DNA of 64,000 nucleotides from Rhodospirillaceae bacterium UBA1479. GTDB lineage: Bacteria; Pseudomonadota; Alphaproteobacteria; Rhodospirillales; Casp-alpha2. Below the pieces are notes generated by a model. It did not search any database and was not told the DNA's origin. It was given only the letters and a program-made list of their open reading frames with translations. The DNA is taken from assembly GCA_002325375.1 (NCBI GenBank), contig DCRZ01000004.1, positions 110,206-174,205 of the forward strand, given 5' to 3'. Below, piece by piece: positions 25,695 to 34,729 of this stretch (position 1 is the stretch's first letter; every line of letters begins with the position of its first letter). Made by a program: the position numbers and the translations under genes.

Positions 25695-26714
25695 ATGGCC
25701 ACGACCGCGGCGACCGCCCTTCGCCCGCTTGCCCTGACCATGGGCGAGCCCGCCGGGGTCGGCGGCGAATTGACCCTGCGTGCCTGGATCTCGGCACGTG
25801 ATCGCACCGGGCCGTTTTTCACGATCGACGATCCGGACCGCCTGCGCGCCCTCGCAGGTCATCTGGGGATCGACATCCCGATTGAGGAAATCTCCGACCC
25901 GGTCGAAGCCGCCGCCCTGTTCGAGCGCGCCCTGCCCGTCCTGGCGGAGCGCCTGCCGGCACCCGTCACCCCCGGCACGCCCGATCCTGCGAATGCCGGT
26001 GCCGTCGTTCATGCGATCGAGCGCGCCGTGCACCTGTCGCTCGACGGCGCCGCGGCGGGCCTTGTCACCAACCCGATCCAGAAATCCGTCCTCTATGCCG
26101 CCGGTTTCAAGCATCCGGGACATACGGAGTATATCGCCGAACTCTGCGGCGGGGACGAGCCGGTGATGATGCTCGCCTGCGACGCCCTGCGCGCCGTGCC
26201 GGTGACTGTTCATATCAGCCTGCGCGACGCAGTCATGGGCTTGACCACTCAGGCCATCGTCGCCAAAGGGCGCATCACGGCGGCGGCGCTCATGCGCGAT
26301 TTCGGTATCGCCAAGCCACGTCTGGCGGTCGCCGGCCTGAACCCCCATGGCGGCGAAGACGGCGCGCTTGGCACCGAAGACCGCGACATCGTGACCCCGG
26401 CCGTGGCATTGCTTCGCGCCGAGGGCATCGACGCGACCGGCCCCGCCCCGCCGGACACCCTGTTCAGCCCGCGCGCGCGGCAGGGCTACGACGCCGCCAT
26501 TTGCATGTATCACGATCAGGCCCTGATCCCGGTCAAGGCCCTGGATTTCGACGGCGGCGTCAATGTAACCCTGGGCCTGCCCATCGTGCGCACCTCGCCC
26601 GATCACGGCACGGCGCTGGACATCGCGGGCATGGGCAAGGCCAGCGAACAAAGCCTGGTCGCCGCCATGGTGACGGCGCGCCTGATCGCCGCCAACCGGG
26701 CACGGGGCGGCTGA
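25695..26714 (+). CDS. pdxA: 4-hydroxythreonine-4-phosphate dehydrogenase PdxA
   Basis: The 339-residue enzyme oxidises 4-phosphohydroxy-L-threonine in pyridoxal-5'-phosphate synthesis. Motifs include LALTMGEPAGVGGELTL at the N-terminus, VTNPIQKSVLYAAGFKHPGHTEYIAEL with metal-binding His, LNPHGGEDGALGTED, and MYHDQALIPVKALDF. All expected metal-binding His residues are visible. Two bases separate it from surA and seven from rsmA, so it belongs to the same operon. Confidence 0.96.
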   Translation: MATTAATALRPLALTMGEPAGVGGELTLRAWISARDRTGPFFTIDDPDRLRALAGHLGIDIPIEEISDPVEAAALFERALPVLAERLPAPVTPGTPDPANAGAVVHAIERAVHLSLDGAAAGLVTNPIQKSVLYAAGFKHPGHTEYIAELCGGDEPVMMLACDALRAVPVTVHISLRDAVMGLTTQAIVAKGRITAAALMRDFGIAKPRLAVAGLNPHGGEDGALGTEDRDIVTPAVALLRAEGIDATGPAPPDTLFSPRARQGYDAAICMYHDQALIPVKALDFDGGVNVTLGLPIVRTSPDHGTALDIAGMGKASEQSLVAAMVTARLIAANRARGG

Positions 26715-26721
26715 CCCGGCC

Positions 26722-27549
26722 ATGGGAACCCCAGCTGACCTGCCGCCTTTGCGCGACGTGATCCGTGATTTCGGCTTGGGCGCACGAAAGTCCCTGGGCC
26801 AGCATTTCCTGTTGGACGGCAACCTGACCGGACGCATCGCCCGTGCGGCCGACCCGCTCGACGGCGTCAACGTGATCGAGATCGGCCCCGGCCCGGGCGG
26901 CCTGACCCGTGCCTTGCTGGCCAGCGACGCCACCGCCGTCTGGGCGGTCGAGAAGGATACCCGCTGCATCGCCGCCCTGGGCATACTTCAGAGCGCCTAT
27001 CCGGGCCGCCTGCACATCCTGGAAGCCGACGCCCTGGACACGGACCTGACCGCCCTGACCCCGGCCCCGCGCGCCATCGTCGCCAACCTGCCCTACAACA
27101 TCTCCACCGTGCTGCTGCTGCAATGGCTGCGCCGGGCCGACCAGTTCACCCGCATGGTCCTGATGTTCCAGAAAGAAGTCGCCGACCGCCTGACCGCAGC
27201 CCCAGGCAGCAAGGCTTATGGGCGGCTGTCGGTCGTCACCCAATGGCGGGCCCAGGTGCGCCCCTTGTTCAACGTCTCCAAGGAAGCCTTCACGCCGCCG
27301 CCCAAGGTCGCCTCGACCGTGGTCGAAGTGATCCCGCGCGCAGAGCCCCTGGCGCCGGCGGTGATGACCGACTTGGAAAAAGTGACCCAGGCGGCGTTCG
27401 GCCAGCGGCGCAAGATGCTGCGTTCGAGCCTGAAAAGCCTGGGGTTGGACCCGGCGCAGGTGGGGATCAATCCCGAAGCCCGGGCGGAAGACTTGTCGGT
27501 GGAGGAATTCTGCGCCCTGGCGCGGATGCTGGCCGAGCGTAACGCCTAG
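26722..27549 (+). CDS. rsmA: 16S rRNA dimethyladenosine transferase RsmA (KsgA)
   Basis: The 275-residue SAM methyltransferase dimethylates two adjacent adenines near the 3' end of 16S rRNA. GQHFLLDGNLTGRIAR, VIEIGPGPGGLTRALL (SAM motif I) and ANLPYNIST (NLPY catalytic motif) are all present. FTPPPKVASTVVEV is the usual C-terminal-domain entry. It is the last gene of its operon. Its stop overlaps the stop of the convergent gmk gene through the shared CTAG. Confidence 0.97.
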   Translation: MGTPADLPPLRDVIRDFGLGARKSLGQHFLLDGNLTGRIARAADPLDGVNVIEIGPGPGGLTRALLASDATAVWAVEKDTRCIAALGILQSAYPGRLHILEADALDTDLTALTPAPRAIVANLPYNISTVLLLQWLRRADQFTRMVLMFQKEVADRLTAAPGSKAYGRLSVVTQWRAQVRPLFNVSKEAFTPPPKVASTVVEVIPRAEPLAPAVMTDLEKVTQAAFGQRRKMLRSSLKSLGLDPAQVGINPEARAEDLSVEEFCALARMLAERNA

Positions 27550-28178
27550 CCCGCGACACCCATGCCCTGCACGAAATCGAGCAGCCCCGTCCGGCGGTCC
27601 TTCCGGAGACGCTCCGCCTTGAGGATCGCCTTCACGTTCTCGACGCTGGCGTCCAGAACGTCGTTGATGACGATGTAGTCGTATTCCTCGTAATGGCTCA
27701 TTTCCGACTTGGCCCGGGCCATGCGCCCGGCGACCACTTCATCGGAATCCTGGCCGCGCCCCTTCAGGCGGCTTTCCAGTTCGTCGATGGACGGCGGCAG
27801 GATGAACACGCTGACCAGATGTTCGCGAGCGCTTTCCCGGAGCTTTCGGGTGCCCTGCCAGTCGACGTCGAACAGCACATCCTGTCCGCTGTCCAGGGCG
27901 TCCCACACGGGTTTCTTCGGCGTGCCGTAGGAATTGTCGAACACGGTCGCATGCTCCAGGAACTCGTTGTTCGCGATCATCCGGGCGAAGGTTTCCTGGT
28001 CGTAGAAATAGTAATCCTTGCCGTCGACCTCGCCGGGACGCGGCGGGCGGGTGGTCGCCGACACGGACATGACGATGCCCGTTTCCTCGGCCAGAAGACG
28101 GCGTGAAATGCTGGTCTTGCCCGCCCCTGACGGCGACGACAACACCAGCATCATGCCTCTGCGTGAAATCTCGACCAT
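27546..28178 (-). CDS. gmk: guanylate kinase
   Basis: The 210-residue enzyme converts GMP and ATP to GDP and ADP. The P-loop is LSSPSGAGKTSISRRLL (about 13-29). SATTRPPRPGEVDGKDYYF is the GMP-binding segment, and VLFDVDWQGTRKL follows. AGGA lies at good spacing before the ATG. The gene runs 18 bases after yicC, a common pairing, and converges on rsmA with overlapping stops. Confidence 0.97.
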   Translation of the reverse strand: MVEISRRGMMLVLSSPSGAGKTSISRRLLAEETGIVMSVSATTRPPRPGEVDGKDYYFYDQETFARMIANNEFLEHATVFDNSYGTPKKPVWDALDSGQDVLFDVDWQGTRKLRESAREHLVSVFILPPSIDELESRLKGRGQDSDEVVAGRMARAKSEMSHYEEYDYIVINDVLDASVENVKAILKAERLRKDRRTGLLDFVQGMGVAG

Positions 28179-28196
28179 GGTGCGTTCCTATCCGCC

Positions 28197-29090
28197 CTAT
28201 TCGATGTTCTGGACCTGCTCGCGAAGCTGGTCGATCACGGTTTTCAGATCGAGCCCCAGGGTCGTCAGATCCGTGTCCGGCGACTTGGAGCATAGCGTAT
28301 TGGCCTCGCGGTTGAATTCCTGGCACAGGAAATCAAGGCGACGGCCCACGGGGCCCTCGGCCTTGGCGATAAGCTCCCGCGCCGCCTGGGTATGGGCGGC
28401 AAGTCGGTCCAGTTCCTCGCGGATGTCGGCCTTGGTCATCAGCATGGCCGCTTCCTGGGCCAGGCGTTCTTCGGGCATCGTCGCGTTGTCGGCGACCAGG
28501 CGCTGGATCTGGTCGTTCAGGCGCTGGCGGATGGCGTCGGGCTGTGCCCCCGCGACCTGGCCAGCGCGGGCCGTCAGGTCGGCGACCTGGTCGATCTGGC
28601 CCGAAAGAACGGCCAGCAGCCGCGCCCCTTCCTCGTCGCGCATGGCGGCCAGGCCGGTCAGCGCCTTGCCCAGGTCCGCCATCATGGCCTTGGCGATGGC
28701 CTCGAAGTCATCCTCCGCCATCATCTCGTCGATGGGCTCGATCACCCCACGCAGGCCCAGAATACCGTCGAGCGACGGCGGACGGGCGTCCGGCACCTCG
28801 TCCTTCAGGCGCGCCATGCGGGTTGTGACCTGGGCCAGGAAATCGTCATTGATGCGGTAGGCACCGCCGCCCGTCTCACGCCGGGTCGACAGGTTGACGG
28901 ACACGCTGCCGCGTTTGAACGTCGCGTTGACCTTGGCGCGGACCAGGGGGTCCAGGGCCTCGAACCCCGGCGGCGGGCGAAACCGCAGGTCCAAGCCCTT
29001 GGCATTGACGCTGCGCACCTCCCAGACCCAGGTCAGGTCGTCCTGGCTGCCTTCGGCGCGGGCGAACCCGGTCATAGAACTAATGGCCAA
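28197..29090 (-). CDS. yicC: YicC-family endoribonuclease
   Basis: The 297-residue protein has the YicC start MAISSMTGFARAEG, then WEVRSVNAKGLDLRFRPPPG, and the C-terminal DUF1732 signature LDFLCQEFNREANTLCSKS. YicC proteins are endoribonucleases in Escherichia coli. I chose the TTG at 29090 because AAGGAA lies six bases upstream; the internal ATG at 29075 has no ribosome binding site. It is upstream of gmk in the same orientation. Confidence 0.93.
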   Translation of the reverse strand: MAISSMTGFARAEGSQDDLTWVWEVRSVNAKGLDLRFRPPPGFEALDPLVRAKVNATFKRGSVSVNLSTRRETGGGAYRINDDFLAQVTTRMARLKDEVPDARPPSLDGILGLRGVIEPIDEMMAEDDFEAIAKAMMADLGKALTGLAAMRDEEGARLLAVLSGQIDQVADLTARAGQVAGAQPDAIRQRLNDQIQRLVADNATMPEERLAQEAAMLMTKADIREELDRLAAHTQAARELIAKAEGPVGRRLDFLCQEFNREANTLCSKSPDTDLTTLGLDLKTVIDQLREQVQNIE

Positions 29091-29208
29091 AGTGCTTTCC
29101 TTTTCGGTCGTGATGCCAAGGGTAGTGCGCAACTTATACCCAGCGCATCCGCCGCCAACAAGCGGCGCAGGCTTCCCCTCCCCCCCGCCGGGGCCCTATA
29201 ACCGGTGG

Positions 29209-29982
29209 ATGAGCCTCAGCCATCCCAAATCCGTTCTCATCACCGGTGCCTCAAGCGGCATCGGCCGCGCCCTGGCCCTGGCCTATGCCGGGCACGGCAC
29301 GACGATATATCTGTCCGGCCGCGATCAGGGGCGGCTTGATGCCGTGGCTGAGGACTGCCGCCAACGGGGCGCCACCGCCGAAGGCCGGATCATCGACGTG
29401 ACCGATGCCGACGCCATGGCCGGCTGGATCAACGAGGCCGACGCCAAGACGCCCCTCGACCTCGTCATCGCCAATGCGGGCATCACCAATTCGACCTCGG
29501 GCCTGGCCGACGGCCCCGAACGCACGCGGCGCATCCTCGCGGTCAACGTGGACGGGGTGGTCAACACCGTGCTGCCGGCCCTGGCCGCCATGGACACCCG
29601 CGACCGGGGCCAGGTAGCCCTGATCGCCTCCATCGCCGGGTTCCGGGGCCTGCCGACGTCGTCGGCCTATTCCGCGTCCAAGGCCATGGTCAAGACCTGG
29701 GGCGAAGGCCTGCGCGGCGAGCGGCTGAAAACCTGCGTGCGCGTCAACGTGGTCTGCCCCGGCTGGGTCGAAAGCCGCATCACCGACGCCAACAAATTCG
29801 ACATGCCGTTGCTGATGGCGGCGGACAAGGCGGCCGCCACCATCCGTCGCGGCCTCGCCCGTGACGATGCCCGCATCGTCTTTCCCTGGCAGATGCACCT
29901 GGCGGTCTGGCTGCTGGCGGCCCTGCCGCCGGCCTGGACGGACCCGATCCTGAACCGCAAGCTTTCCGGGCGGGAGTGGTAG
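29209..29982 (+). CDS. short-chain dehydrogenase/reductase
   Basis: The 257-residue SDR has the NAD(P)-binding motif LITGASSGIGRALAL near the N-terminus, NAGITNS, a catalytic Ser in SIAGF, and YSASKAM giving Tyr-x3-Lys. The C-terminal part has a hydrophobic stretch (MHLAVWLLAALPPAWTD) as in membrane-associated SDRs of the YqjQ/SadH type. The substrate is unknown. It is divergent from yicC across 118 bases and has only a weak ribosome binding site. Confidence 0.86.
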   Translation: MSLSHPKSVLITGASSGIGRALALAYAGHGTTIYLSGRDQGRLDAVAEDCRQRGATAEGRIIDVTDADAMAGWINEADAKTPLDLVIANAGITNSTSGLADGPERTRRILAVNVDGVVNTVLPALAAMDTRDRGQVALIASIAGFRGLPTSSAYSASKAMVKTWGEGLRGERLKTCVRVNVVCPGWVESRITDANKFDMPLLMAADKAAATIRRGLARDDARIVFPWQMHLAVWLLAALPPAWTDPILNRKLSGREW

Positions 29983-30147
29983 CGGTCATTAACCGTGTGG
30001 TTCTGAGCATTTCGCCCGCCACCCTAGACTTCAGCCTATATCGACAGCCTGTATCGACTCCATTCATGCTGCACTGCAATATATTTCTTATTGTATGCAG
30101 GCGCCCACCGTCGGGCCAAACCAACATGTCCCGGAGAAGAGCCACAT

Positions 30148-30744
30148 ATGTTCCGCATTCCCGCTTTTACATACGTTCTCGCCGCAAGCCTCGCGGCCGC
30201 GCCTCATCCCGCTTCTGCGGAACCACTGACCTCCAATCTGATCACCGATGACATTGTCTCCTCTGTCCACAAATGGCTGGACACGCCGGTCGTCCGTATC
30301 TCGGTCAAAGCCCAAAACGAACGCTACCGCAACCTTAGCCAAGCGGACATCGACGCCCTGGACCAACAATGGCGGCGTGAAGGAACGGCGGCGGACCAGC
30401 CCCTCATCGCGGCGACCCTGTCCTCCCCGCTGTCCAACTACCTGACCCAGATCCAGGCCGCATCCGAAGGCCTGTTCACAGAAATCTTCATCGTCGACGC
30501 CAAGGGCCTCAACGTCGGGCAAAGCGCGATCACATCGGACTATTGGCAAGGCGATGAGGCCAAATTCACGAACACCTTCGGAAAAAGCCACAACACCGTC
30601 TTCATCGATAAGGCGGAACGTGACGACGCTACCAAAACCTGGCGTGCCCAACTCAATCTGACGTTGTCAGATGGTGGCGCTCCCATCGGCGCCGCAACGG
30701 TCGAGATCAACTTGACTGAACTGTCCCGCCGCAACGGTTCTTAG
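30148..30744 (+). CDS. secreted PDC/Cache-like sensor domain protein
   Basis: The 198-residue protein has a signal peptide (MFRIPAFTYVLAASLAAAPHPASA) and no membrane anchor. The mature part has two helices followed by a PAS/PDC-like fold: TEIFIVDAKGLNVGQSAITS, then DYWQGDEAKF, a pattern seen in dCache sensor domains, and FIDKAERDDATKTWRAQLNL. Such domains are normally part of a receptor. Here the next gene, 10 bases on, is a chemoreceptor, so the product may bind a ligand in the periplasm and signal to it. I know of no named family. Confidence 0.72.
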   Translation: MFRIPAFTYVLAASLAAAPHPASAEPLTSNLITDDIVSSVHKWLDTPVVRISVKAQNERYRNLSQADIDALDQQWRREGTAADQPLIAATLSSPLSNYLTQIQAASEGLFTEIFIVDAKGLNVGQSAITSDYWQGDEAKFTNTFGKSHNTVFIDKAERDDATKTWRAQLNLTLSDGGAPIGAATVEINLTELSRRNGS

Positions 30745-30754
30745 GAAAATCACC

Positions 30755-32482
30755 ATGCCCAGCATCAATAATATCAAAATCGCCGGCAAAATGCGGATCG
30801 CCTTCGCCGCCATTCTGGCCGTCGTGGTTGTCGGCCAGATCGTCAACGCCTTCATGGTTCAAGAACTTAAGCGGGCCGACGTCGCCGCCGAAGAACAGCA
30901 GACAATCAGCAACGCCATTGCCGGTCTGGCGCGCCTCGCCAGCGACGAGCACATGGCCAATCAAAAATTTCTGGTCACCGGAGACCGCAGCAACATCGGC
31001 ATCTATGAAGAGGCCCGCAAAGCATTCGCGATCCAATACCAGAATACCCGGCAGATCACGTCAAACACGCCGGTACTGAACGACGCCATTACCAAGTTCG
31101 CCAACCTGCATCAGGAATGGGAAACGTCGGTCGCCGACCGCCAGATCCAGCTGATGCGCAACCATTTGACCGTGAACGAAGCACGGGCAATCGAAGTGTC
31201 GGGCGAGCCGTCGCGGCTGATTACCCAGGCACAGGCCGTTCTCGACGAAATCCGGACCCTGCAGGCCGATTCCGCTCGGGCACGCCAGAATGAAAAACAG
31301 GCCGAATTCTCGGTCCTTCGCGATGCCAGCATCTTCATTCCGCTGTTGTCATTGATTTTGGCCGCGGCCTTCAGCTTTCTCCTGACGCGCGCGATTGCGC
31401 GGCCGATCACCGCCATGACGGAAACGATGCGGCAACTTGCTGATGATAACCTGGATGTAGAAATCGCGGACCACGATCGGCGCGACGAAATCGGCGAAAT
31501 GGCCGGCGCTGTCCGCGTCTTCCGCGACAACGCCCGCCAGGTCGCGCAGTTGAAACAAGTGCAGGAACAATCCGAACGGAAAGCCGAGGAAGAGCGTGTG
31601 GAACTTCTGGACGACGTCGTCCGGCAGATCAAAAGCGGCGTAGGTCGTGTTGCCTCCAAGCTGTCGGCAATCTCGTTGAACGTGAAAGATTCGGCGCATT
31701 CTCTCACCACCCAAGCACGACAGACGTCGGAGCAATCGACGACCGTCGCCAGCGCATCGAATCAGGCGGCGCAGAATGTGGAAACTGTCGCCGCCGCGAC
31801 CGAGGAACTGTCGGCATCCGTATCGGAAATCGGCCACCAGATCGAAAAATCGAAGAGAATGACCGATGACGCCGTGGCCGAAGTTCAGAAAACGGACGCC
31901 AATGTCAGCGGGCTGGCAAGTGCGGCGGCGGCAATCGGTCAGGTCGTAGATCTGATCAGCGACATCGCCGAACAGACCAACCTTCTTGCCCTCAACGCCA
32001 CCATTGAGGCGGCACGCGCCGGAGAGGCCGGAAAGGGGTTCGCCGTCGTCGCTTCCGAGGTGAAGCACCTGGCCGGGCAAACTGCACGCGCCACCGAAGA
32101 GATCGCCGGCCAGGTCACGGGCATCCAGTCGGCCTCGCGGGATGCCGTCGCCGCCATTGCCTCGATCAGAAAGGTGATCGACGAGTTGGGCAACATGTCG
32201 GGCACCATCGCGGCCGCCACTGAACAACAGGCCGCTGCCACCAAGGAAATTGCCCGCAACGTCGAACAGGCGGCGGCGGGAACCAGCGCGGTCAATGCCA
32301 ACATCTCTCAGGTCGCCGAGGCCGCCAATGCAACGGGCTCCAGCGCCCAGGCGCTGATGACCACGTCCGACGATCTCGGTTTGGACGCCCAATCTCTCGA
32401 GCGCGAGGTCGACGATTTAATTCGTAAGATCAGGACCGCGGCCGGCCATACCGATATCCCCATGGCGGAGGCAGCAGAGTGA
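30755..32482 (+). CDS. methyl-accepting chemotaxis protein (membrane, CHASE3-like sensor)
   Basis: The 575-residue receptor has a first membrane helix (about 13-34), a helical periplasmic CHASE3-like region, and a second helix (about 192-212). A HAMP domain follows (ARPITAMTETMRQLADDN...). The cytoplasmic coiled coil carries the conserved hairpin tip IAEQTNLLALNATIEAARAG and ASEVKHLAGQTARATEEI. It should signal through CheA/CheW, none of which lie in this window. It is in one operon with the secreted sensor-domain gene. Confidence 0.95.
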   Translation: MPSINNIKIAGKMRIAFAAILAVVVVGQIVNAFMVQELKRADVAAEEQQTISNAIAGLARLASDEHMANQKFLVTGDRSNIGIYEEARKAFAIQYQNTRQITSNTPVLNDAITKFANLHQEWETSVADRQIQLMRNHLTVNEARAIEVSGEPSRLITQAQAVLDEIRTLQADSARARQNEKQAEFSVLRDASIFIPLLSLILAAAFSFLLTRAIARPITAMTETMRQLADDNLDVEIADHDRRDEIGEMAGAVRVFRDNARQVAQLKQVQEQSERKAEEERVELLDDVVRQIKSGVGRVASKLSAISLNVKDSAHSLTTQARQTSEQSTTVASASNQAAQNVETVAAATEELSASVSEIGHQIEKSKRMTDDAVAEVQKTDANVSGLASAAAAIGQVVDLISDIAEQTNLLALNATIEAARAGEAGKGFAVVASEVKHLAGQTARATEEIAGQVTGIQSASRDAVAAIASIRKVIDELGNMSGTIAAATEQQAAATKEIARNVEQAAAGTSAVNANISQVAEAANATGSSAQALMTTSDDLGLDAQSLEREVDDLIRKIRTAAGHTDIPMAEAAE

Positions 32483-32548
32483 CCTTTTGATCTGATTACC
32501 ATAGGATTTCCCTTCCGACGCCACGTGCTGCACAGGAAGGGAACATCC

Positions 32549-33313
32549 ATGGATTTACAGATTGCGGGTAAACGCGCCCTCGTCACCGGCGGCAGCAAGG
32601 GCATCGGCAAGGCCGTTGCCGAGGTTCTGGCGGCAGAGGGATGTGACCTGATCCTGGTCGCCCGCGACGCCCAGGCTCTTGAGGACACGGCCCAGGCCAT
32701 CCGCGCCAAGAACCAGGTGAATGTCGAGACCATCGCCGCCGATCTGTCGAGTGATGCCGCGGTCAAATCCGTCGTCACTCAAGTGGGCGAGATCGATATT
32801 CTGGTCAATAACGCAGGCGCCATTCCGCCGGGCACCCTGACCCAGGTCGATGACGCGACCTGGCGCAAAGCCTGGGATTTGAAGGTCTACGGCTTCATTT
32901 CCATGTGCCGGGAAGTCTATCCCGCCATGGCGGCGCGCAAATCGGGCGTCATCGTCAACATCATCGGCCATGCGGGGGAAAGCCACCCGCCCGGCTACAT
33001 CGCGGGGGCGGCGGGCAACGCGGCCCTGATGGGCTTTACCAAGGCCTTGGCCCATGGCGCCCACGCCGACGGCATCCGCGTGGTCGGCATCAACCCGGGG
33101 GCGATCCTGACGGAGCGCGCGATCATGCTGGCCCGCACCAAGGCCGAGGCCCAGTTCGGCGACGCCGAACGCTGGCCTGAGCTACACAAATCCCTGCCCT
33201 TCGGCCGCGCCGGTCTGCCGGAAGAGGTCGCCCATACGGCCGCCTTCTTCGCCAGTCCGCTATCGGCCTATACCTCCGGTACCATCCTGACCATCAACGG
33301 CGGCAAGGAATAG
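32549..33313 (+). CDS. SDR-family oxidoreductase
   Basis: The 254-residue SDR has ALVTGGSKGIGKAVAEVL near the N-terminus, NNAGAIPPG and the C-terminal SGTILTINGGKE. The usual catalytic Tyr of YxxxK is less obvious: after IIGHAGESHPPGYIAGAAGN the motif reads YIAGAAGNA, lacking the Lys at +4, so catalysis may be altered. It resembles 3-oxoacyl-ACP/steroid-type SDRs of atypical kind. AGGAAGGGA precedes the ATG. The NIPSNAP gene follows 69 bases on. Confidence 0.85.
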   Translation: MDLQIAGKRALVTGGSKGIGKAVAEVLAAEGCDLILVARDAQALEDTAQAIRAKNQVNVETIAADLSSDAAVKSVVTQVGEIDILVNNAGAIPPGTLTQVDDATWRKAWDLKVYGFISMCREVYPAMAARKSGVIVNIIGHAGESHPPGYIAGAAGNAALMGFTKALAHGAHADGIRVVGINPGAILTERAIMLARTKAEAQFGDAERWPELHKSLPFGRAGLPEEVAHTAAFFASPLSAYTSGTILTINGGKE

Positions 33314-33382
33314 GTCACCGAAATGCTGGGCAACCGCCACAGACCGAAATAGTATTCCGCCCAGACAAAAAAAGGAGCCGTC

Positions 33383-33709
33383 ATGATCCACGAACTGAGA
33401 ATTTATCACTGCGTTCCCGGGCGCCTGCCCGCGTTGCTGAAGCGCTTCGACACCATCACCTTGGCGATCTGGGAGCGCCACGGAATTCGTCAGGCGGGAT
33501 TCTGGACGACGGAAATCGGCCCCTCCAACCAGGACCTGTATTACCTGTTGGAATGGGAATCCCTGGCCGAACGTGATGAGAAGTGGACCGCTTTCCAAAG
33601 CGATCCCGAGTGGATCGCCAAGCGGGCTGAAACGGAAAAAGACGGCGCCATTGTCGCAACCCTGGAAAACGTCATTCTGAAGCCGACGGCTTTTTCAAAG
33701 GTCAAGTAA
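33383..33709 (+). CDS. NIPSNAP-family protein
   Basis: A 108-residue protein starting MIHELRIYHCVPGRLPALLKRF, the NIPSNAP/ferredoxin-like alpha-beta barrel pattern. It continues GFWTTEIGPSNQDLYYLLEWES and ends near ENVILKPTAFS. Single-domain bacterial NIPSNAPs lack an agreed function and often accompany dehydrogenases, as the SDR here does. A strong AAAGGAG site precedes the ATG. Confidence 0.9.
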   Translation: MIHELRIYHCVPGRLPALLKRFDTITLAIWERHGIRQAGFWTTEIGPSNQDLYYLLEWESLAERDEKWTAFQSDPEWIAKRAETEKDGAIVATLENVILKPTAFSKVK

Positions 33710-33731
33710 GCCCCGCTTTGGGCCGGGTCGC

Positions 33732-34715
33732 CTACTTCCCGTTCCGCTGTATCTTCCGCCACTTGGCGACGTTGCGGTTATGCCCCTGGAGGGTTTCCGC
33801 GAAGGCGTGGCCGCCCGTGCCGTCGGCGACGAAGTAGAGATCCTTGGTCGCCTCCGGGTGCAGCACGGCGTCGATTGCCGCCAGCCCCGGATTGGCGATC
33901 GGCGTCGGCGGCAAGCCTTTAACGGCATAGGTGTTCCAGGGCGTGGGCGTGTCCAGGTCGGCGCGGGTCAGGTCCCGGCCGAGCGGCGCCTTGCCCTCCG
34001 TAATGCCGTAGATCACCGTCGGATCGGACTGCAGTTTCATGCCCTTACGCAGGCGGTTCAGGAACACGCCCGCGACCCGCGCGCGCTCCGCCTTAACACC
34101 CGTTTCTTTTTCCACGATGGAGGCGAGGATCAGAGCCTCCGTCAGGCTGTTCAGCGGCAGGCCCTCGTCGCGCCCGGCCCAGGCCTTGGCCAGGGCTGCG
34201 TCCATCGCCTGCTCCATCCGCCGCACGGCCTGAACCTTGGTGTCGTAATACGCATAGCGATAGGTCTCGGGCAGCAGGCGGCCCTCGTCCGGCGGCGCCG
34301 GTAGCGGCCCCATCAGGCCGTCGGCCTTGGCGACAATCTCAAGAGCCTCCGCCACGGTCAGCCCTTCGGGAATCGTGAACGTGCGGGCCACCGTCTCGCC
34401 CCTGGTCAGCACATCGAGCACGCCGGTCACGCTGGCCCGCGCGGGAATGCGGAATTCACCGGATTTCAGGGCGCGGTCGGCCTTGCTCAGGCGGCTGGCC
34501 AGGCGGAACAAAAGGTCCGAGCGAATAATGCCGCGCTCAACCAACGTCGTGGCGATGGCTTGAATATGGCTGCCCGGCGGGATCAGCACGACCTCGTCCA
34601 TTGCATGGGGCCCGTCACGGGAAATCTGCTTGGAAAACCACAGCCAGCCACCGCCGGCCGCAACCGCGGCGACGACGATCAGAAACAGAACGGTAAGGAA
34701 AAGCCTGCGGATCAT
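33732..34715 (-). CDS. mltG: endolytic murein transglycosylase MltG
   Basis: The 327-residue protein has an N-terminal membrane anchor (MIRRLFLTVLFLIVVAAVAA) and a YceG catalytic domain. LASIVEKETG carries the catalytic Glu, followed by RVAGVFLNRLRKGMKLQSDP and the segment YNTY-like NTYAVKGLPPTPIANPG, all family signatures. It cleaves nascent peptidoglycan and sets strand length. It lies 14 bases after fabF, the usual alphaproteobacterial order. Confidence 0.95.
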   Translation of the reverse strand: MIRRLFLTVLFLIVVAAVAAGGGWLWFSKQISRDGPHAMDEVVLIPPGSHIQAIATTLVERGIIRSDLLFRLASRLSKADRALKSGEFRIPARASVTGVLDVLTRGETVARTFTIPEGLTVAEALEIVAKADGLMGPLPAPPDEGRLLPETYRYAYYDTKVQAVRRMEQAMDAALAKAWAGRDEGLPLNSLTEALILASIVEKETGVKAERARVAGVFLNRLRKGMKLQSDPTVIYGITEGKAPLGRDLTRADLDTPTPWNTYAVKGLPPTPIANPGLAAIDAVLHPEATKDLYFVADGTGGHAFAETLQGHNRNVAKWRKIQRNGK

Positions 34716-34729
34716 GCCGCGACTTTAAA

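Noticed and set aside
25230..26984. 584-codon open frame opposite surA and pdxA
   Set aside because: Composition is that of an antisense shadow; SurA and PdxA motifs are intact on the other strand.
30091..30147. Upstream start of the secreted sensor gene adding 19 residues
   Set aside because: It would place polar residues before the signal peptide; the ATG at 30148 gives a clean leader.
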